Assembly: GCA_001898225.1 (NCBI GenBank)
Contig: MKTJ01000065.1
Location: forward strand, 1-54,871
Length of the DNA: 54,871 bases
From: Chloroflexi bacterium 54-19
GTDB lineage: Bacteria > Chloroflexota > Chloroflexia > Chloroheliales > Chloroheliaceae
Direction: 5' to 3'
The notes under the pieces: generated by a model
What the model saw: only the letters and a program-made list of their open reading frames with translations
What the model was told of the DNA's origin: nothing
Databases searched by the model: none
Program-made: the position numbers and the translations under genes
Shown: positions 1 to 8,696 of the stretch, piece by piece
How positions within the stretch are numbered: the first letter of the stretch is position 1
How the letters are laid out: each line of letters begins with the position of its first letter

Positions 1-283
1 TGCGGGCTTTGTCGAAGTATTCGACCATGCGGTTGGCGTTAGGTTTGGCCTGGTCGTAGCCTTCATAGCCGACCCAGACGGTTTGACCCCAGAGCCAGGA
101 GCGGTTGGCTTGCCCGGCGGCAACGGGGCCGTCCGACTGCTGCCAGATTTTCTCGAAACTGCTATCGCCGAAGGTCGCGGCATAGGCCGGACTGAATGTG
201 GTAAGAATAAGAGCGATTAAAAGAGCAAGAGATAATGCGATTAAAAGAGAAGGATTGCGGAGAGATTTTTTCAAATTCACCAT
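1..283 (-). CDS. Secreted protein, N-terminal part (3' end outside window)
   Basis: Reading leftward from the ATG at 281-283 gives an open frame that runs off the window edge. The first ~33 residues are a typical Sec signal peptide: MVNLKKSLRN, then a hydrophobic stretch rich in Leu, Ile and Ala, then a likely cleavage site at SPAYA-A. The mature part starts ATFGDSSFEKIWQQSDGPVA and goes on with a Trp-rich stretch (RSWLWGQTVWVGYEGY). Similar N-termini occur on exported proteins of Chloroflexota; this is recalled, not searched. The function cannot be told from about 94 residues. It has no visible operon partner in this window; its long AT-rich leader lies at 284-580. Confidence 0.75.
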   Translation of the reverse strand, partial: MVNLKKSLRNPSLLIALSLALLIALILTTFSPAYAATFGDSSFEKIWQQSDGPVAAGQANRSWLWGQTVWVGYEGYDQAKPNANRMVEYFDKAR

Positions 284-892
284 AAAATTTATTCACCTAT
301 ATAACCCACGAAATTTGGCACAACTGAACATGAGGCCACACTTCAAATTTACTGCGAAGGATAGCCAACCAAAATCAACCGGAGGATAAGGACAGCCCCC
401 TTTATCGGCAACCGGTTATTTTAGTTGTCAGGGCCGGCTAAATTTCGGATATTGGTGCCGCAGCAATGGGGCACGCACCCTACAGATCCGAGCAGAGAGA
501 ATAATTCTCCGTTTACCTGAATACTTTCTACCCAAGAGATTCAGGTTGCCTGGTTAGAATAACAAAAAGTGCTGAGCTAATTTTTTTAATTGGCCCCCAG
601 CCAATTTTTTTTGATTTGAAATGCAAGTTCTTGAGTCTGGCTTTCAGAATAAGCCAATGGTTGGATTATATCAAAATCTCGTAACAATTTGTGTTACAAA
701 AAGGATTAAATTTTTTTATCTTCTATATTTCAAGACATATCAACTTAACAATTTATTTGAGGCTGAAATGAGCTCAGGAAACAAAAATTATATGCGGGAA
801 TATTGCGAGTTTATTAAAACAACCAATTTTAACACAATTTTAATACTGGATGATTATATTTAAAGCCCGTGGTGAGGTAAAAAGAGGCTGAT
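284..892. other. 609-nt intergenic region, AT-rich, no convincing gene
   Basis: This region lies between two leftward genes. It should hold the promoter of the secreted-protein gene. It includes a GC-richer patch at 425-500 with a GGTGC...GCACC inverted repeat, and a strong plus-strand terminator-like hairpin at 588-612. Two small open frames on the plus strand (198-389 and 621-863) lack ribosome binding sites and have compositions expected of AT-rich non-coding DNA, so I do not call them. Confidence 0.6.
588..612 (+). terminator. Rho-independent terminator with no gene upstream
   Basis: A perfect 7-bp stem AATTGGC (588-594) / GCCAATT (600-606) with a 5-nt loop is followed by an unbroken T run to 612. 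The T run is on the plus strand only; on the minus strand the hairpin is followed by A residues. No plus-strand gene lies to its left in this window. Confidence 0.55.
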
Positions 893-1867
893 TTATAAAG
901 ATCCGGGCTGCCCAACCAGCGAATAGCGCTTAAGTTTTTCTGAATGGTCGCCCGGTTGGCCGGTGGGTTGGTTCGAAATGCCAAGCTCGGCGGCGGCGAC
1001 CGGGTCGAGCGAACCGGCAGGGTTGAGCAAGCTTTCATTAGCCTGGTCCTGGGCGGTGGGCGTAGCCTCGTGGGCCTGCACCTGGCCGCTTTCTTCCAGC
1101 ATTATCAGGTAAGCCAGGACTTGCCGGGCAGCGGCGGGCCATAACCGCCGGTCAACATCCTGGTAAATCCGCTCGACCAGTTCGGCGATAGTGCTTTCCC
1201 CGACCGCCAGGGCTTTCATCAGTTGTTGCTGGCGGGCCTGGCGATGGTTCAGATATTCTTCGATTTTGGCCGCCGGATTTTTTATCTCCGGCCCGTGCCC
1301 GCCGTAAATTGTTTCGGCGTGACTGTAAGCCGCCTGTAAACGCCGGAGGGAAGCCAGGTAAGCGGCCATGCTACCTTTGGGTGGTGCGACTACCGTCGTG
1401 CCGGTTCCCAGGATATTATCGCCGGTAAAAAGGGCTTTTTCTTCGGCCAGGAAAAAACAAAGGTGGTCGGTGGCGTGGCCGGGTGTAAAAATGGCGGTCA
1501 AAGTCACGCCGGTGGCAGTGATGGTCGCTCCGTCAGCCAGGTCTTGGGTATGGGGGAAAGTCGCCCCGGTATAAGCCGCGACCGGCGCGCCGGTCAATTG
1601 GCTCAAAGTCTGGGCCCCGGGATAATGGTCGGGGTGACCGTGGGTCACCAGGATGGTTTTCAGGTGACCACCCTCCCGGTTTACGGCCCCGGCCAGGGTC
1701 TGAATGTGCCCGGCCATATCAGGGCCGGGGTCAATCACGATAAAATCCGGGCCGCTCCCGACAATATAGCTGTTGGTGCCGGTCAGAGTCATAGGGCCGG
1801 GGTTGGGAGCCCTTAAACGCTGCACCAGCGGGCTGAGCCTTTCGGGTTGGGCAAGTTGCTCGGTCAT
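893..1867 (-). CDS. MBL-fold metallo-hydrolase (LACTB2-like)
   Basis: A 324-residue protein of the metallo-beta-lactamase superfamily. The zinc-binding signature HGHPDH lies near residue 96, followed by the downstream ligands GH (FTPGHATDH), GD (LFTGDNILG) and GGHGPE. Opening with APNPGPMTLTGTNSYIVG and having a C-terminal winged-helix-like extension (IAELVERIY...) matches the LACTB2 / RNase-Z-like hydrolase group, which acts on thioesters or RNA; the substrate here is unknown. The last ~60 residues are polar and probably disordered. The start codon is only 5 nt after the stop of the upstream alpha/beta hydrolase, so the two are surely one transcript. Cytosolic; no signal peptide. Confidence 0.85.
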   Translation of the reverse strand: MTEQLAQPERLSPLVQRLRAPNPGPMTLTGTNSYIVGSGPDFIVIDPGPDMAGHIQTLAGAVNREGGHLKTILVTHGHPDHYPGAQTLSQLTGAPVAAYTGATFPHTQDLADGATITATGVTLTAIFTPGHATDHLCFFLAEEKALFTGDNILGTGTTVVAPPKGSMAAYLASLRRLQAAYSHAETIYGGHGPEIKNPAAKIEEYLNHRQARQQQLMKALAVGESTIAELVERIYQDVDRRLWPAAARQVLAYLIMLEESGQVQAHEATPTAQDQANESLLNPAGSLDPVAAAELGISNQPTGQPGDHSEKLKRYSLVGQPGSL

Positions 1868-1872
1868 GGTGT

Positions 1873-2886
1873 CTAACCTTTGCTTTCGCTTAAAACTTCG
1901 GCGTCGGAAGTAGGGCCATCCAGCACCGGGTCGTGGTCCACCAGGGCTTTTTCAAAGAACCTGGCGCAACGTTTGGTATATTCCTGGCGGTGGGCGAAAT
2001 AGACCCCGCAATGCTCGATGCCGTCCTCAATCCAGAGTTCCTTCGGGCCGGGCGCGGCGGCGTAGAGGCGGTAAGCCTGGTCTACCGGCACCATAGTATC
2101 GCCGGAACCATGGACGAAGAAGACGGGACGGTTCCCCAGCTTGTTTATCTCATCAATCGGGGCAAAATCGACCCAGCGATGACCGGTCCGTGACGCAAAG
2201 AGTCTTTCCGCCAGGTCGAGGACGGGCCGGGCCGGTAAATGGGTTTGATGCCGCCAGACGTGGTTAATAATATCGCGCTGACTCGAAAAAGGACTATCCG
2301 CCCAGACTGCCTTTACTTCGGGGTCGCGGGCTGCTGCCATCAACGCCACCGCCGCCCCCATTGACGCACCTACGACGCCGAGCAAAGGATTTTCTATCCG
2401 GCTGCGGGCATATTCTATGGCCGACTGCATATCCTCAAGTTCGCGGTGGCCGAGCGTAACCAGTTCGCCTTCGGCCCGGTCGGGCCCGTGCGCCCGGTAA
2501 TCGAACAGCAAAACGTTGTAGCCGCCCCGCCACAGGATTGTACCGATACCGAGCATGTCTTCTTTGTGGCCCCGGTAGCCGCTGACCGCCACGACCACCC
2601 GCCGTTCGCCAGGTCGGGTCATCCACCAGCCTTTAAGCAAGCGCCCGTTGGTAGCCGGAAAGGCGACTTCTTCGTAATCGACCTGTAACTCAAAAGGGGT
2701 AAAGCCATAATTCTCGCTATATTCAACCGGCCTTAGCTTGGTCAATTCGTTGACGACATAGCGGGCCGCTCCGAACGATACCAATCCCGCCGACGCACCC
2801 CCGGCCAGGGCTAATAAGCCCAACTGTTTAAGCGGTTTATTTTTAGAGCTACTACTTTTCGTTTTAATGTAATTGGCAGTCTTCAT
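1873..2886 (-). CDS. Membrane-anchored alpha/beta hydrolase
   Basis: A 337-residue protein with a basic N-terminus and one transmembrane segment at about residues 21-44 (LGLLALAGGASAGLVSFGAA), then an alpha/beta-hydrolase domain. The nucleophile elbow is GASMGA, the acid is likely in FVHGSGDTMVP, and the histidine in EHCGVYFAHR. A loop YRGHKEDMLG and the motif DYRAHGPD are typical of the BAAT/FrsA-like or YqkD-like esterase group. The catalytic domain may face outside, given the N-terminal anchor. It is first in a two-gene operon with the MBL hydrolase. The substrate cannot be predicted. Confidence 0.82.
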   Translation of the reverse strand: MKTANYIKTKSSSSKNKPLKQLGLLALAGGASAGLVSFGAARYVVNELTKLRPVEYSENYGFTPFELQVDYEEVAFPATNGRLLKGWWMTRPGERRVVVAVSGYRGHKEDMLGIGTILWRGGYNVLLFDYRAHGPDRAEGELVTLGHRELEDMQSAIEYARSRIENPLLGVVGASMGAAVALMAAARDPEVKAVWADSPFSSQRDIINHVWRHQTHLPARPVLDLAERLFASRTGHRWVDFAPIDEINKLGNRPVFFVHGSGDTMVPVDQAYRLYAAAPGPKELWIEDGIEHCGVYFAHRQEYTKRCARFFEKALVDHDPVLDGPTSDAEVLSESKG

Positions 2887-3015
2887 AACCTGGACCTACT
2901 TCTTGATTACCAGATGCTATTCACACTCAGCCTGTTTAGAAAGGTTCTCACAAAAATTTTACACCGCACTCCCAAATTTTTGCAATTAAAACCTGCTGAA
3001 AAAGGGGCTTATAGA

Positions 3016-4203
3016 TTAGTTTTCAACCAGTTTCCGGCAGGCGGCTTCGATAGCGGGCAGAAATTCCTGGGCTGAAAGGTTGACCGCCAGCATCGCGGCA
3101 AAGGCTGCTGCTCCCGCCCCCACCCCCTCTTTAACAAAACCGGCCTCGTACAGGCGCATCGCGGGGACGGTTGAAGCGGCAAAATTGAGGTTGGTCGCCA
3201 GGTAGGCGCTGCCGAGCGGACCGAAACATTCCTCTATCTCAGCGGCCAGCCCCGCCAGGTCGGACGATGGGTCGTTGGCGACCCACCCGGTCGTAACCAG
3301 GGCGATGTTTTCAAAGTTGACCCCGGTAAAATCAACCCCGCTTAAAGTATCTCCCTCCGAGCGGGATAGCGCCGCCGCCAGGGCCAGCACCGCCGCCATC
3401 TGGGTGCCTCCCGCCAGGACCACCGGGAGGTATTTCGAGGCGGCCAGGGCCATCCCGGCCACTACCGGTTGCATCGGGTCGCCCAGGCTGGCGGCGGCAC
3501 TCAGCGGGTTACGCACAAAAGCGCCTTTGGTCTTTCCGGCAGCGGCGAATCCGGACCGGACCGCTTCCAGTTTGAGTTCGTGGGCGGTGTTGCCGGGCAT
3601 CGAACTGCTGACCCGCCTTTCGGCATTTATACCCAGCCCCAACAGTAGCCCCAGGGCGGTGGTGGTGCCGCCCGGCACACTTTCGGCCAGCAATAGATAG
3701 CCGTTGGCGGCGTTAGTCCGGCCCAGTTGGTCGCCAATCTGCCAGCCTGACGTAAAGAGTTGGGCCGCTCGCTTTTCATCCTGGCCCAGGGCTTGCCCGG
3801 TGGTAATTGCTCTGGCCGGGCCCGCCCCGGGGGGGGAAATGACCCCAGGCATCTGCGGAGGTGTTTTAAGCCCGGCGTCCACACAGACATAGCCGCAACC
3901 GGGCAGTAAATCGAAGGCCGCCCGCGTGATAATAGAGGGGCCGGGGGTACCGGTTGGATTGGAAGGCACCCCACCTGGTAGGCATAAAGCTTTGCCGTGA
4001 TAAAGAATTTCGGCGTCGGCCTGGGCGGTCAATTCACGCAATTCCTCGCTAACACCCGCCCCGCTGATACCGGGCAATTGAACCGTGTCGGTATAGGCTA
4101 CTGTAAGCGCAAAAAAAGGCGCTCGATTATTTATCGAATCAATGAATCTTTCACCACTCGAAGGCAGGAAAATTCTTAGAATATCCCGGTCAATTTGCCA
4201 CAT
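3016..4203 (-). CDS. cobT: Nicotinate-nucleotide phosphoribosyltransferase, CobT-like (UPF0284)
   Basis: A 395-residue protein matching the UPF0284 branch of the CobT family found in archaea, cyanobacteria and some other bacteria. Diagnostic stretches are GVPSNPTGTPGPSIITRA near the N-terminus, ESVPGGTTTALGLL in the middle, and VVAGMALAASK...GGTQMAAVLA. The reaction moves the phosphoribosyl group of nicotinate mononucleotide to the lower-ligand base (dimethylbenzimidazole or relative) in cobamide assembly. No other cobalamin gene is nearby, so its pathway role rests on family membership only. It is a single gene, divergent from the XRE regulator, with ATG start at 4203. Confidence 0.82.
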   Translation of the reverse strand: MWQIDRDILRIFLPSSGERFIDSINNRAPFFALTVAYTDTVQLPGISGAGVSEELRELTAQADAEILYHGKALCLPGGVPSNPTGTPGPSIITRAAFDLLPGCGYVCVDAGLKTPPQMPGVISPPGAGPARAITTGQALGQDEKRAAQLFTSGWQIGDQLGRTNAANGYLLLAESVPGGTTTALGLLLGLGINAERRVSSSMPGNTAHELKLEAVRSGFAAAGKTKGAFVRNPLSAAASLGDPMQPVVAGMALAASKYLPVVLAGGTQMAAVLALAAALSRSEGDTLSGVDFTGVNFENIALVTTGWVANDPSSDLAGLAAEIEECFGPLGSAYLATNLNFAASTVPAMRLYEAGFVKEGVGAGAAAFAAMLAVNLSAQEFLPAIEAACRKLVEN

Positions 4204-4505
4204 ATAGGTTTTAGACTTTCAAATTAAAAACAGATTTGAAATTGCTTTTTATTTTTGACAACTTCTGTTAGAATATAGATAGCTTTTTTCATATAAATGA
4301 AAATTGGGTGGTTAGTATATCCGTTTTCACATTATAGTTACCGGTTTAAATATTATAGTTTTTGACCTGGCTAGATTGTTAAAACGCGTCCCCATACCAG
4401 GAGTTGCCTACTGGGTAAACAACCTCTTTTCCGGTAAGTATATCACGATAGCGCCTTTCAGAATAAGTTATAGTAAAATTTATAGAAAACTTTTGGAGAC
4501 TTGAC
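4204..4505. promoter_or_regulatory. Divergent promoter region between cobT-like gene and XRE regulator
   Basis: AT-rich 302-nt gap. On the plus strand a TTGACA at 4255-4260 is followed by AT-rich -10-like sequences (TATAGA/TAGATA, 4274-4281) at 13-15 nt, short of ideal spacing. A second possible -10, TATAGT, is at 4469-4474 close to the regulator. The ribosome binding site GGAG (4495-4498) sits 7 nt before the ATG at 4506. I see no clear operator. Confidence 0.4.
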
Positions 4506-5849
4506 ATGGAGTCGTTGCCCCTTGGAGAACGCATCCGGGCCGCCAGACAGGAACGTAAACTTACTCAGGATGAATTGGCGCGGGATACATTCTCCAAAAG
4601 TTATGTATCTGCGGTCGAGCTTGGCAAAATTCACCCATCCATAAAAGCCTTGCGTATCCTGGCCCGGCGGCTTCAACTACCGGCATCCTATTTTCTCGAA
4701 ACGCTCGAACCGGACATTGAAACTCAGCAAGCCCAGTTGGCGCTGGCCCAGATCAGATTGCTGGTCAGCCAGGGTGGTAAAGAAGAAGAAGCCCTCGCTA
4801 TTCTTGAGAAACTTGACCGGGAGCGGTTGAGCGAGCAGGAAGGGTCCGAGGTAATCTTTTTGGAGGGACGGGTGCTTTCCGGCCTCGAACGCACTACCGA
4901 AGCCCTGAACCGTCTGCAAGATGCCCTTAAAGAGTGGGAAGAACTCGAAGAATATACCTGGGTTGAGCGTTGCCGGGTTTTAATCGGTGAAATTTACTAC
5001 CGGCAGCATAAATACCTGCTTGCCCAGGAGCAACACAAACTCAGCCTGGATGCTATCCAGGCCGGTCAGGTGCGCGACCCTAACCTTAAACTGGCGATTT
5101 ATGCCGACCTCGCCCAGGTTTATACCGCGCTCGATATGCACGACGCCGCGCGGGGTCTTTTTGAGGAAGCCAGCGAGGTGGCAGCGGGTGTTTCCACCCC
5201 CGAAAAATTGGTAGCTACCTACTGGGGAATCGCGGAGCAATACCAGGCCGAGAATAACCTTGGGGCTGCCCGGCAGGCTATCGAACAGGCTTCCTCGGCC
5301 CTGGAAAGTTTTGAAACGGCCCGCCTGGTTACCAACCTGCACCTGGTCTTTGGCAAGACCTATCTTTCCGGTCACAACTGGAAGGAGGCGGAAGAATGTT
5401 TCCAGTCCGCCCTGGCCAGTGCCTCGCCCAAACTCCCCTCCGCCATCCAGATTGCTGCCTGTAACAGCCTGGCGAACCTGTTCTTGCGCCAGGACCGTTT
5501 GAAAGAAGCCCTGGACGCGGCCAACAGCGCCTACAATACCTTCCAGGAAGCTGACCAGGCGGTTACTTTAAGCAACAGCTATTCGACCGATAGCACCTAT
5601 GGCAATCCCGATATGGCCGCCGGAGAAGTTTTGCTGACGTTAGCCCGTATCTACGAGAAGAAAAAAGAGCCTAAAGAGGCCGACAAATATTTCGAGCAGG
5701 CCATCGGACGCTTGAAAAAGGTCGGCCAGCCCGAACTGCTCAGTTCAGCCTATTTTTCATATGGGGAAGTTTTGTTGGAGCGGGGTGACTCGGTTAACGG
5801 GGCGCATTACTTGAAAATCGCCTACGAGGAAAAGAGCCGCCAGGTTTAA
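4506..5849 (+). CDS. XRE-family regulator with TPR repeats
   Basis: A 447-residue protein. Residues ~8-60 are a Cro/C1-type helix-turn-helix (GERIRAARQERKLTQDELAR, then KSYVSAVELGKIHPS). From about residue 75 to the end it is helical with repeated TPR-like units (ALAILEKLDRERL, YYRQHKYLLAQEQ, AEECFQSALASA, ADKYFEQAIGRL). The layout is that of HTH-TPR regulators in which the TPR part senses a peptide or protein partner. It stands alone between divergent and convergent genes. What it controls is not evident. The RBS GGAG is 7 nt from the ATG. Confidence 0.87.
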   Translation: MESLPLGERIRAARQERKLTQDELARDTFSKSYVSAVELGKIHPSIKALRILARRLQLPASYFLETLEPDIETQQAQLALAQIRLLVSQGGKEEEALAILEKLDRERLSEQEGSEVIFLEGRVLSGLERTTEALNRLQDALKEWEELEEYTWVERCRVLIGEIYYRQHKYLLAQEQHKLSLDAIQAGQVRDPNLKLAIYADLAQVYTALDMHDAARGLFEEASEVAAGVSTPEKLVATYWGIAEQYQAENNLGAARQAIEQASSALESFETARLVTNLHLVFGKTYLSGHNWKEAEECFQSALASASPKLPSAIQIAACNSLANLFLRQDRLKEALDAANSAYNTFQEADQAVTLSNSYSTDSTYGNPDMAAGEVLLTLARIYEKKKEPKEADKYFEQAIGRLKKVGQPELLSSAYFSYGEVLLERGDSVNGAHYLKIAYEEKSRQV

Positions 5850-5854
5850 TTTGA

Positions 5855-5880
5855 AGCCTGGTATTTTACTTTACCAGGCT
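5855..5880. terminator. Hairpin between convergent genes
   Basis: A perfect 9-bp stem AGCCTGGTA (5855-5863) / TACCAGGCT (5872-5880) with an 8-nt loop sits where the XRE gene and the WD40 kinase gene meet, and covers the last five codons of the kinase. No T run follows on either strand, so termination efficiency is doubtful. Confidence 0.4.
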
Positions 5881-8565
5881 CCACAGTTTGACCACTCCAT
5901 CGGCGGTCCCGGTCGCGGCGGTCCTGCCATCCGGCGAGATTGCGACCGCATAAACTTCTTTGGTATTTCCACTGAGTTTGGTGATGCCATTACCGCTGAC
6001 GGTGTCCCAGATATAAGCAGTAGTGTCATCACAGGCGCTTATCAGGTGAGTATCATCCGGTGTGAAGGCTACTTGCCGGACACCCTGGGTGGAGTCGTCA
6101 TATAAGAAGTGTAAGCTGACCTTATCCCCATCTATATCCCAGAGCCGGGTAGTTTTATCGAGCGAACCGGTCGCCAGGTACTTGCCGTTGTGCGAGAAAG
6201 TCAGCGACCAGATGGTGCCATCGTGGCCTTTGCCCAGCGGGGCCGGTTTTGGCTGGGCGTTCCCCAGGTCCCACATCTTTAAACTGCCATTCTGCGAACC
6301 TGCCGCCAGGGTTTTGCCGTCCGGAGAATAGGCCACCGCCGTCACATTATCGTCGTCCTTAAAGGTCGCGCCGAACTTCTGCCCGGTTTCCAGGTTCCAC
6401 AAAAAGATAGTCTTGTCGTCCGAGCCGGTCGCCAGGGAATTGCTATCGGGGTTAAAGGCCACCGAGGTAATCGTGCTGGTTTGGCCTGACAGGACGTATT
6501 TGCGGGAGTTGTTCGATAAGTCCCAGACAAAAGCGGTTTTATCCGCCGAGCCAGATACCAGATACTTACCGTTAGGTGCAAAAGCGATGGCCCGCACCGG
6601 CCCGGTATGCCCGGCTAAAGTGGCTTTTAGCTGGTTGTTGGAGGTGTCCCACAGTTTGACGGTGCCGTCTTCCGAGGCAGTCGCAAGTGTCTTGCCGTCG
6701 GGTGAATACGCCATGTTCAGCACAATATTATTATGGGCCTGGAAGGTGGCGAAATTCGTGCCATACGGGGCCGGGGTCGGCGTTGGCCCTACCGTTGTTG
6801 GGGGCGGGGTCGTAGCCGGGGCGGTGGTCGCAACCGCCGTGGTATCCGGCGCGCTGGTGGTTGAAGCCTCGGTGGTAGCCGGGGCAGTAGTACCGGCGGC
6901 GGTAGTGGCCGGTGGGGTGGTAACCCCAGTAGTCGCGACTGCTGTTGTACCAACTACCGGGGCGGTGGTAGCCGCCACCGAATTAGCCGGGGTATTCGTG
7001 ACCTGGGCAGTGTTCGGGCCGGTCTGGTTAGAGTTATTCCCGTTTATTACCACGAAGGCAATCGCTCCTGCGACCAGCAAGATTATTACTGCTGCAATTA
7101 GCCAGACCCAGACCGGGATACCCTTTTTTTCCTGGGTTGACGCCGGTTGAATTACGGGCGCGGTGGGCGAGACCACAGGCGCAGGAGCGGGCCGGGGCTG
7201 GCTCCCCGAAACCGGGGCCGGTTGGGACGGTTTGGGCTGGCTCCCCGAAACGGGATAGACAGGAGCATTCCCCTGCTGGTTTCCCAACGGCGAAAAGGAC
7301 GCCGCCGGGCCGGATTGGGATTGATTGGTTGGCCCCTGGTAGGGTTGAAAAGAACTGGTCGCCGCCGGGTTACCGCCCTGGTAAGAACCGGGCGGATTCG
7401 AGCCGGGGTTCGGCTTATTTTCGTAAGGGCGCGGCGGTGCCTGGTTAGGGTTAGGCTGGTTAAAATTGTTAGGCTGGTAATTCGGGCTGGACAAACCTGC
7501 CGGGAAATTGCTGCCAGAAATCGAGCCGGGCGGGTAGCCGGACCCCGAACTTGTGCCGGGTCCATAACCCGTACCGGGGTTGGAGAGCGGCGGGTTTGTG
7601 GGCGGGTTGAACGGTGGACGACCCGTCAGCGGATTGTTGGTCCCGGCGTTTGGCAGGTTACCAGACGGGCGCGGTGTAACCGGCTGGACGGCAATGGTCG
7701 GTTGGGAGTGCATCTCAATGGCCTGGCGGAACAGCCTGGCCAACTCTTTGGCGGGCCGGACGCGCTGGCGGGGGTCTTTTGCCAGGGCGAAGGCAATTAT
7801 ATCGTCGAGGGCCGGGGGATAGACCAGGTTCGGCGCTTTATCGGAAAGACGTGGGACCGGGGTATTGAGGTGCTGGCCGAAAAGCTCAAACTGGTTGCCC
7901 TGGTAAGGTGGATAACCGCTGACCATCTGGAAAAGCACCGCCCCCAGCGAATAAATGTCACTGGCGCGCCCTGCCCTGCCCTGCCATTGTTCAGGCGACA
8001 TATAAAGAGGGGTGCCACTCCCCGAAGTATCGACCATGACCGAGGAAGAACTGCCTGTTACGGCGGTCGCGAGGCCAAAGTCGGCCACCAGGATGCGGCC
8101 CCGCCGGTCCAACAGGATGTTCTGTGGTTTGATGTCTCGGTGAATCAGTCCCTGGTCGTGGGCTTCGTCCAGGGCGTCGGCCATCTGGTCGAGATAGGTC
8201 GCCACTTCCGGCAAGGGCAGCGGGACCGGCGGTTTGGTCGGATCGGGCCGCAAACGTCGGGCCAGCGAGCCGCCCTGGGCCAGTTCCATCACGATAAAAG
8301 CGATTTCCTCGGTGATACCAAAGTCAAGGACGTTCAGGATGTTGGGATGGTCGAAGCGGGCTAATATGCCGGCCTCTCTTTTTAAATCTTCCCGGACCTG
8401 GGCGTCAGTAGTATATTGAGGATGGAGCAATTTGAACGCGACCGAGCGGGGCGGGTCAAATTGAAGGTCTTCGGCATAAAAAACCTCGCCAAAAGAACCC
8501 TTGCCCAGCGATTGTTGCAAGCGATAGCGGCCAAAAATAAGGTTGTCGCGTTTCAAATTTTGCAT
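5866..8565 (-). CDS. Ser/Thr protein kinase with C-terminal WD40 propeller
   Basis: An 899-residue Hanks-type kinase. Residues ~12-270 hold the catalytic domain: glycine loop GKGSFGEV, catalytic HRDIKPQN, DFG, and a SPEQWQG activation-segment end. A long Pro/Asn/Gly/Ser linker follows, then one transmembrane helix (IPVWVWLIAAVIILLVAGAI), then an Ala/Thr/Val-rich spacer. The last ~280 residues form seven WD40 repeats ending in KLWD, FVWD, FLWN, KMWD, RLWD, YIWD and KLWS, a full seven-bladed propeller placed outside the membrane. By analogy with PASTA kinases it is probably a receptor kinase. The ATG at 8565 is preferred over a TTG two codons earlier; neither has a good SD. Its target is unknown. 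Confidence 0.92.
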   Translation of the reverse strand: MQNLKRDNLIFGRYRLQQSLGKGSFGEVFYAEDLQFDPPRSVAFKLLHPQYTTDAQVREDLKREAGILARFDHPNILNVLDFGITEEIAFIVMELAQGGSLARRLRPDPTKPPVPLPLPEVATYLDQMADALDEAHDQGLIHRDIKPQNILLDRRGRILVADFGLATAVTGSSSSVMVDTSGSGTPLYMSPEQWQGRAGRASDIYSLGAVLFQMVSGYPPYQGNQFELFGQHLNTPVPRLSDKAPNLVYPPALDDIIAFALAKDPRQRVRPAKELARLFRQAIEMHSQPTIAVQPVTPRPSGNLPNAGTNNPLTGRPPFNPPTNPPLSNPGTGYGPGTSSGSGYPPGSISGSNFPAGLSSPNYQPNNFNQPNPNQAPPRPYENKPNPGSNPPGSYQGGNPAATSSFQPYQGPTNQSQSGPAASFSPLGNQQGNAPVYPVSGSQPKPSQPAPVSGSQPRPAPAPVVSPTAPVIQPASTQEKKGIPVWVWLIAAVIILLVAGAIAFVVINGNNSNQTGPNTAQVTNTPANSVAATTAPVVGTTAVATTGVTTPPATTAAGTTAPATTEASTTSAPDTTAVATTAPATTPPPTTVGPTPTPAPYGTNFATFQAHNNIVLNMAYSPDGKTLATASEDGTVKLWDTSNNQLKATLAGHTGPVRAIAFAPNGKYLVSGSADKTAFVWDLSNNSRKYVLSGQTSTITSVAFNPDSNSLATGSDDKTIFLWNLETGQKFGATFKDDDNVTAVAYSPDGKTLAAGSQNGSLKMWDLGNAQPKPAPLGKGHDGTIWSLTFSHNGKYLATGSLDKTTRLWDIDGDKVSLHFLYDDSTQGVRQVAFTPDDTHLISACDDTTAYIWDTVSGNGITKLSGNTKEVYAVAISPDGRTAATGTADGVVKLWSLVK

Positions 8566-8606
8566 TTTCAAAAAGTCTTTGTATCAGCGGTTATGGGGAA
8601 AACATT

Positions 8607-8644
8607 GCGCTTGCCCACCTTTAGCAAGCGCCAGCTTGATTATA
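8607..8644 (-). promoter_or_regulatory. Extended -10 promoter and 5'-end hairpin of the kinase gene
   Basis: On the minus strand TGATATAAT (TATAAT at 8639-8644) is a perfect extended -10 box. Transcription would begin near 8632. The first transcribed bases form a perfect 8-bp hairpin, GCGCTTGC/GCAAGCGC (8607-8614 with 8624-8631). Such a 5' hairpin could protect the mRNA or act as an attenuator; the bases after it include TTTT. Confidence 0.45.
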
Positions 8645-8696
8645 TCAGTTAAAATCCCTAAATGTCAGTGGTTTGTATCACAGACAGGGACGGAAT

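Noticed and set aside
621..863. 80-codon AT-rich frame on the plus strand
   Set aside because: No SD, Lys/Asn/Phe/Tyr-rich as chance AT-rich DNA would give, and it directly follows a terminator hairpin.
7147..8364. 405-codon plus-strand frame
   Set aside because: It is antisense to the kinase domain and its Pro-rich linker; no domain is recognised.
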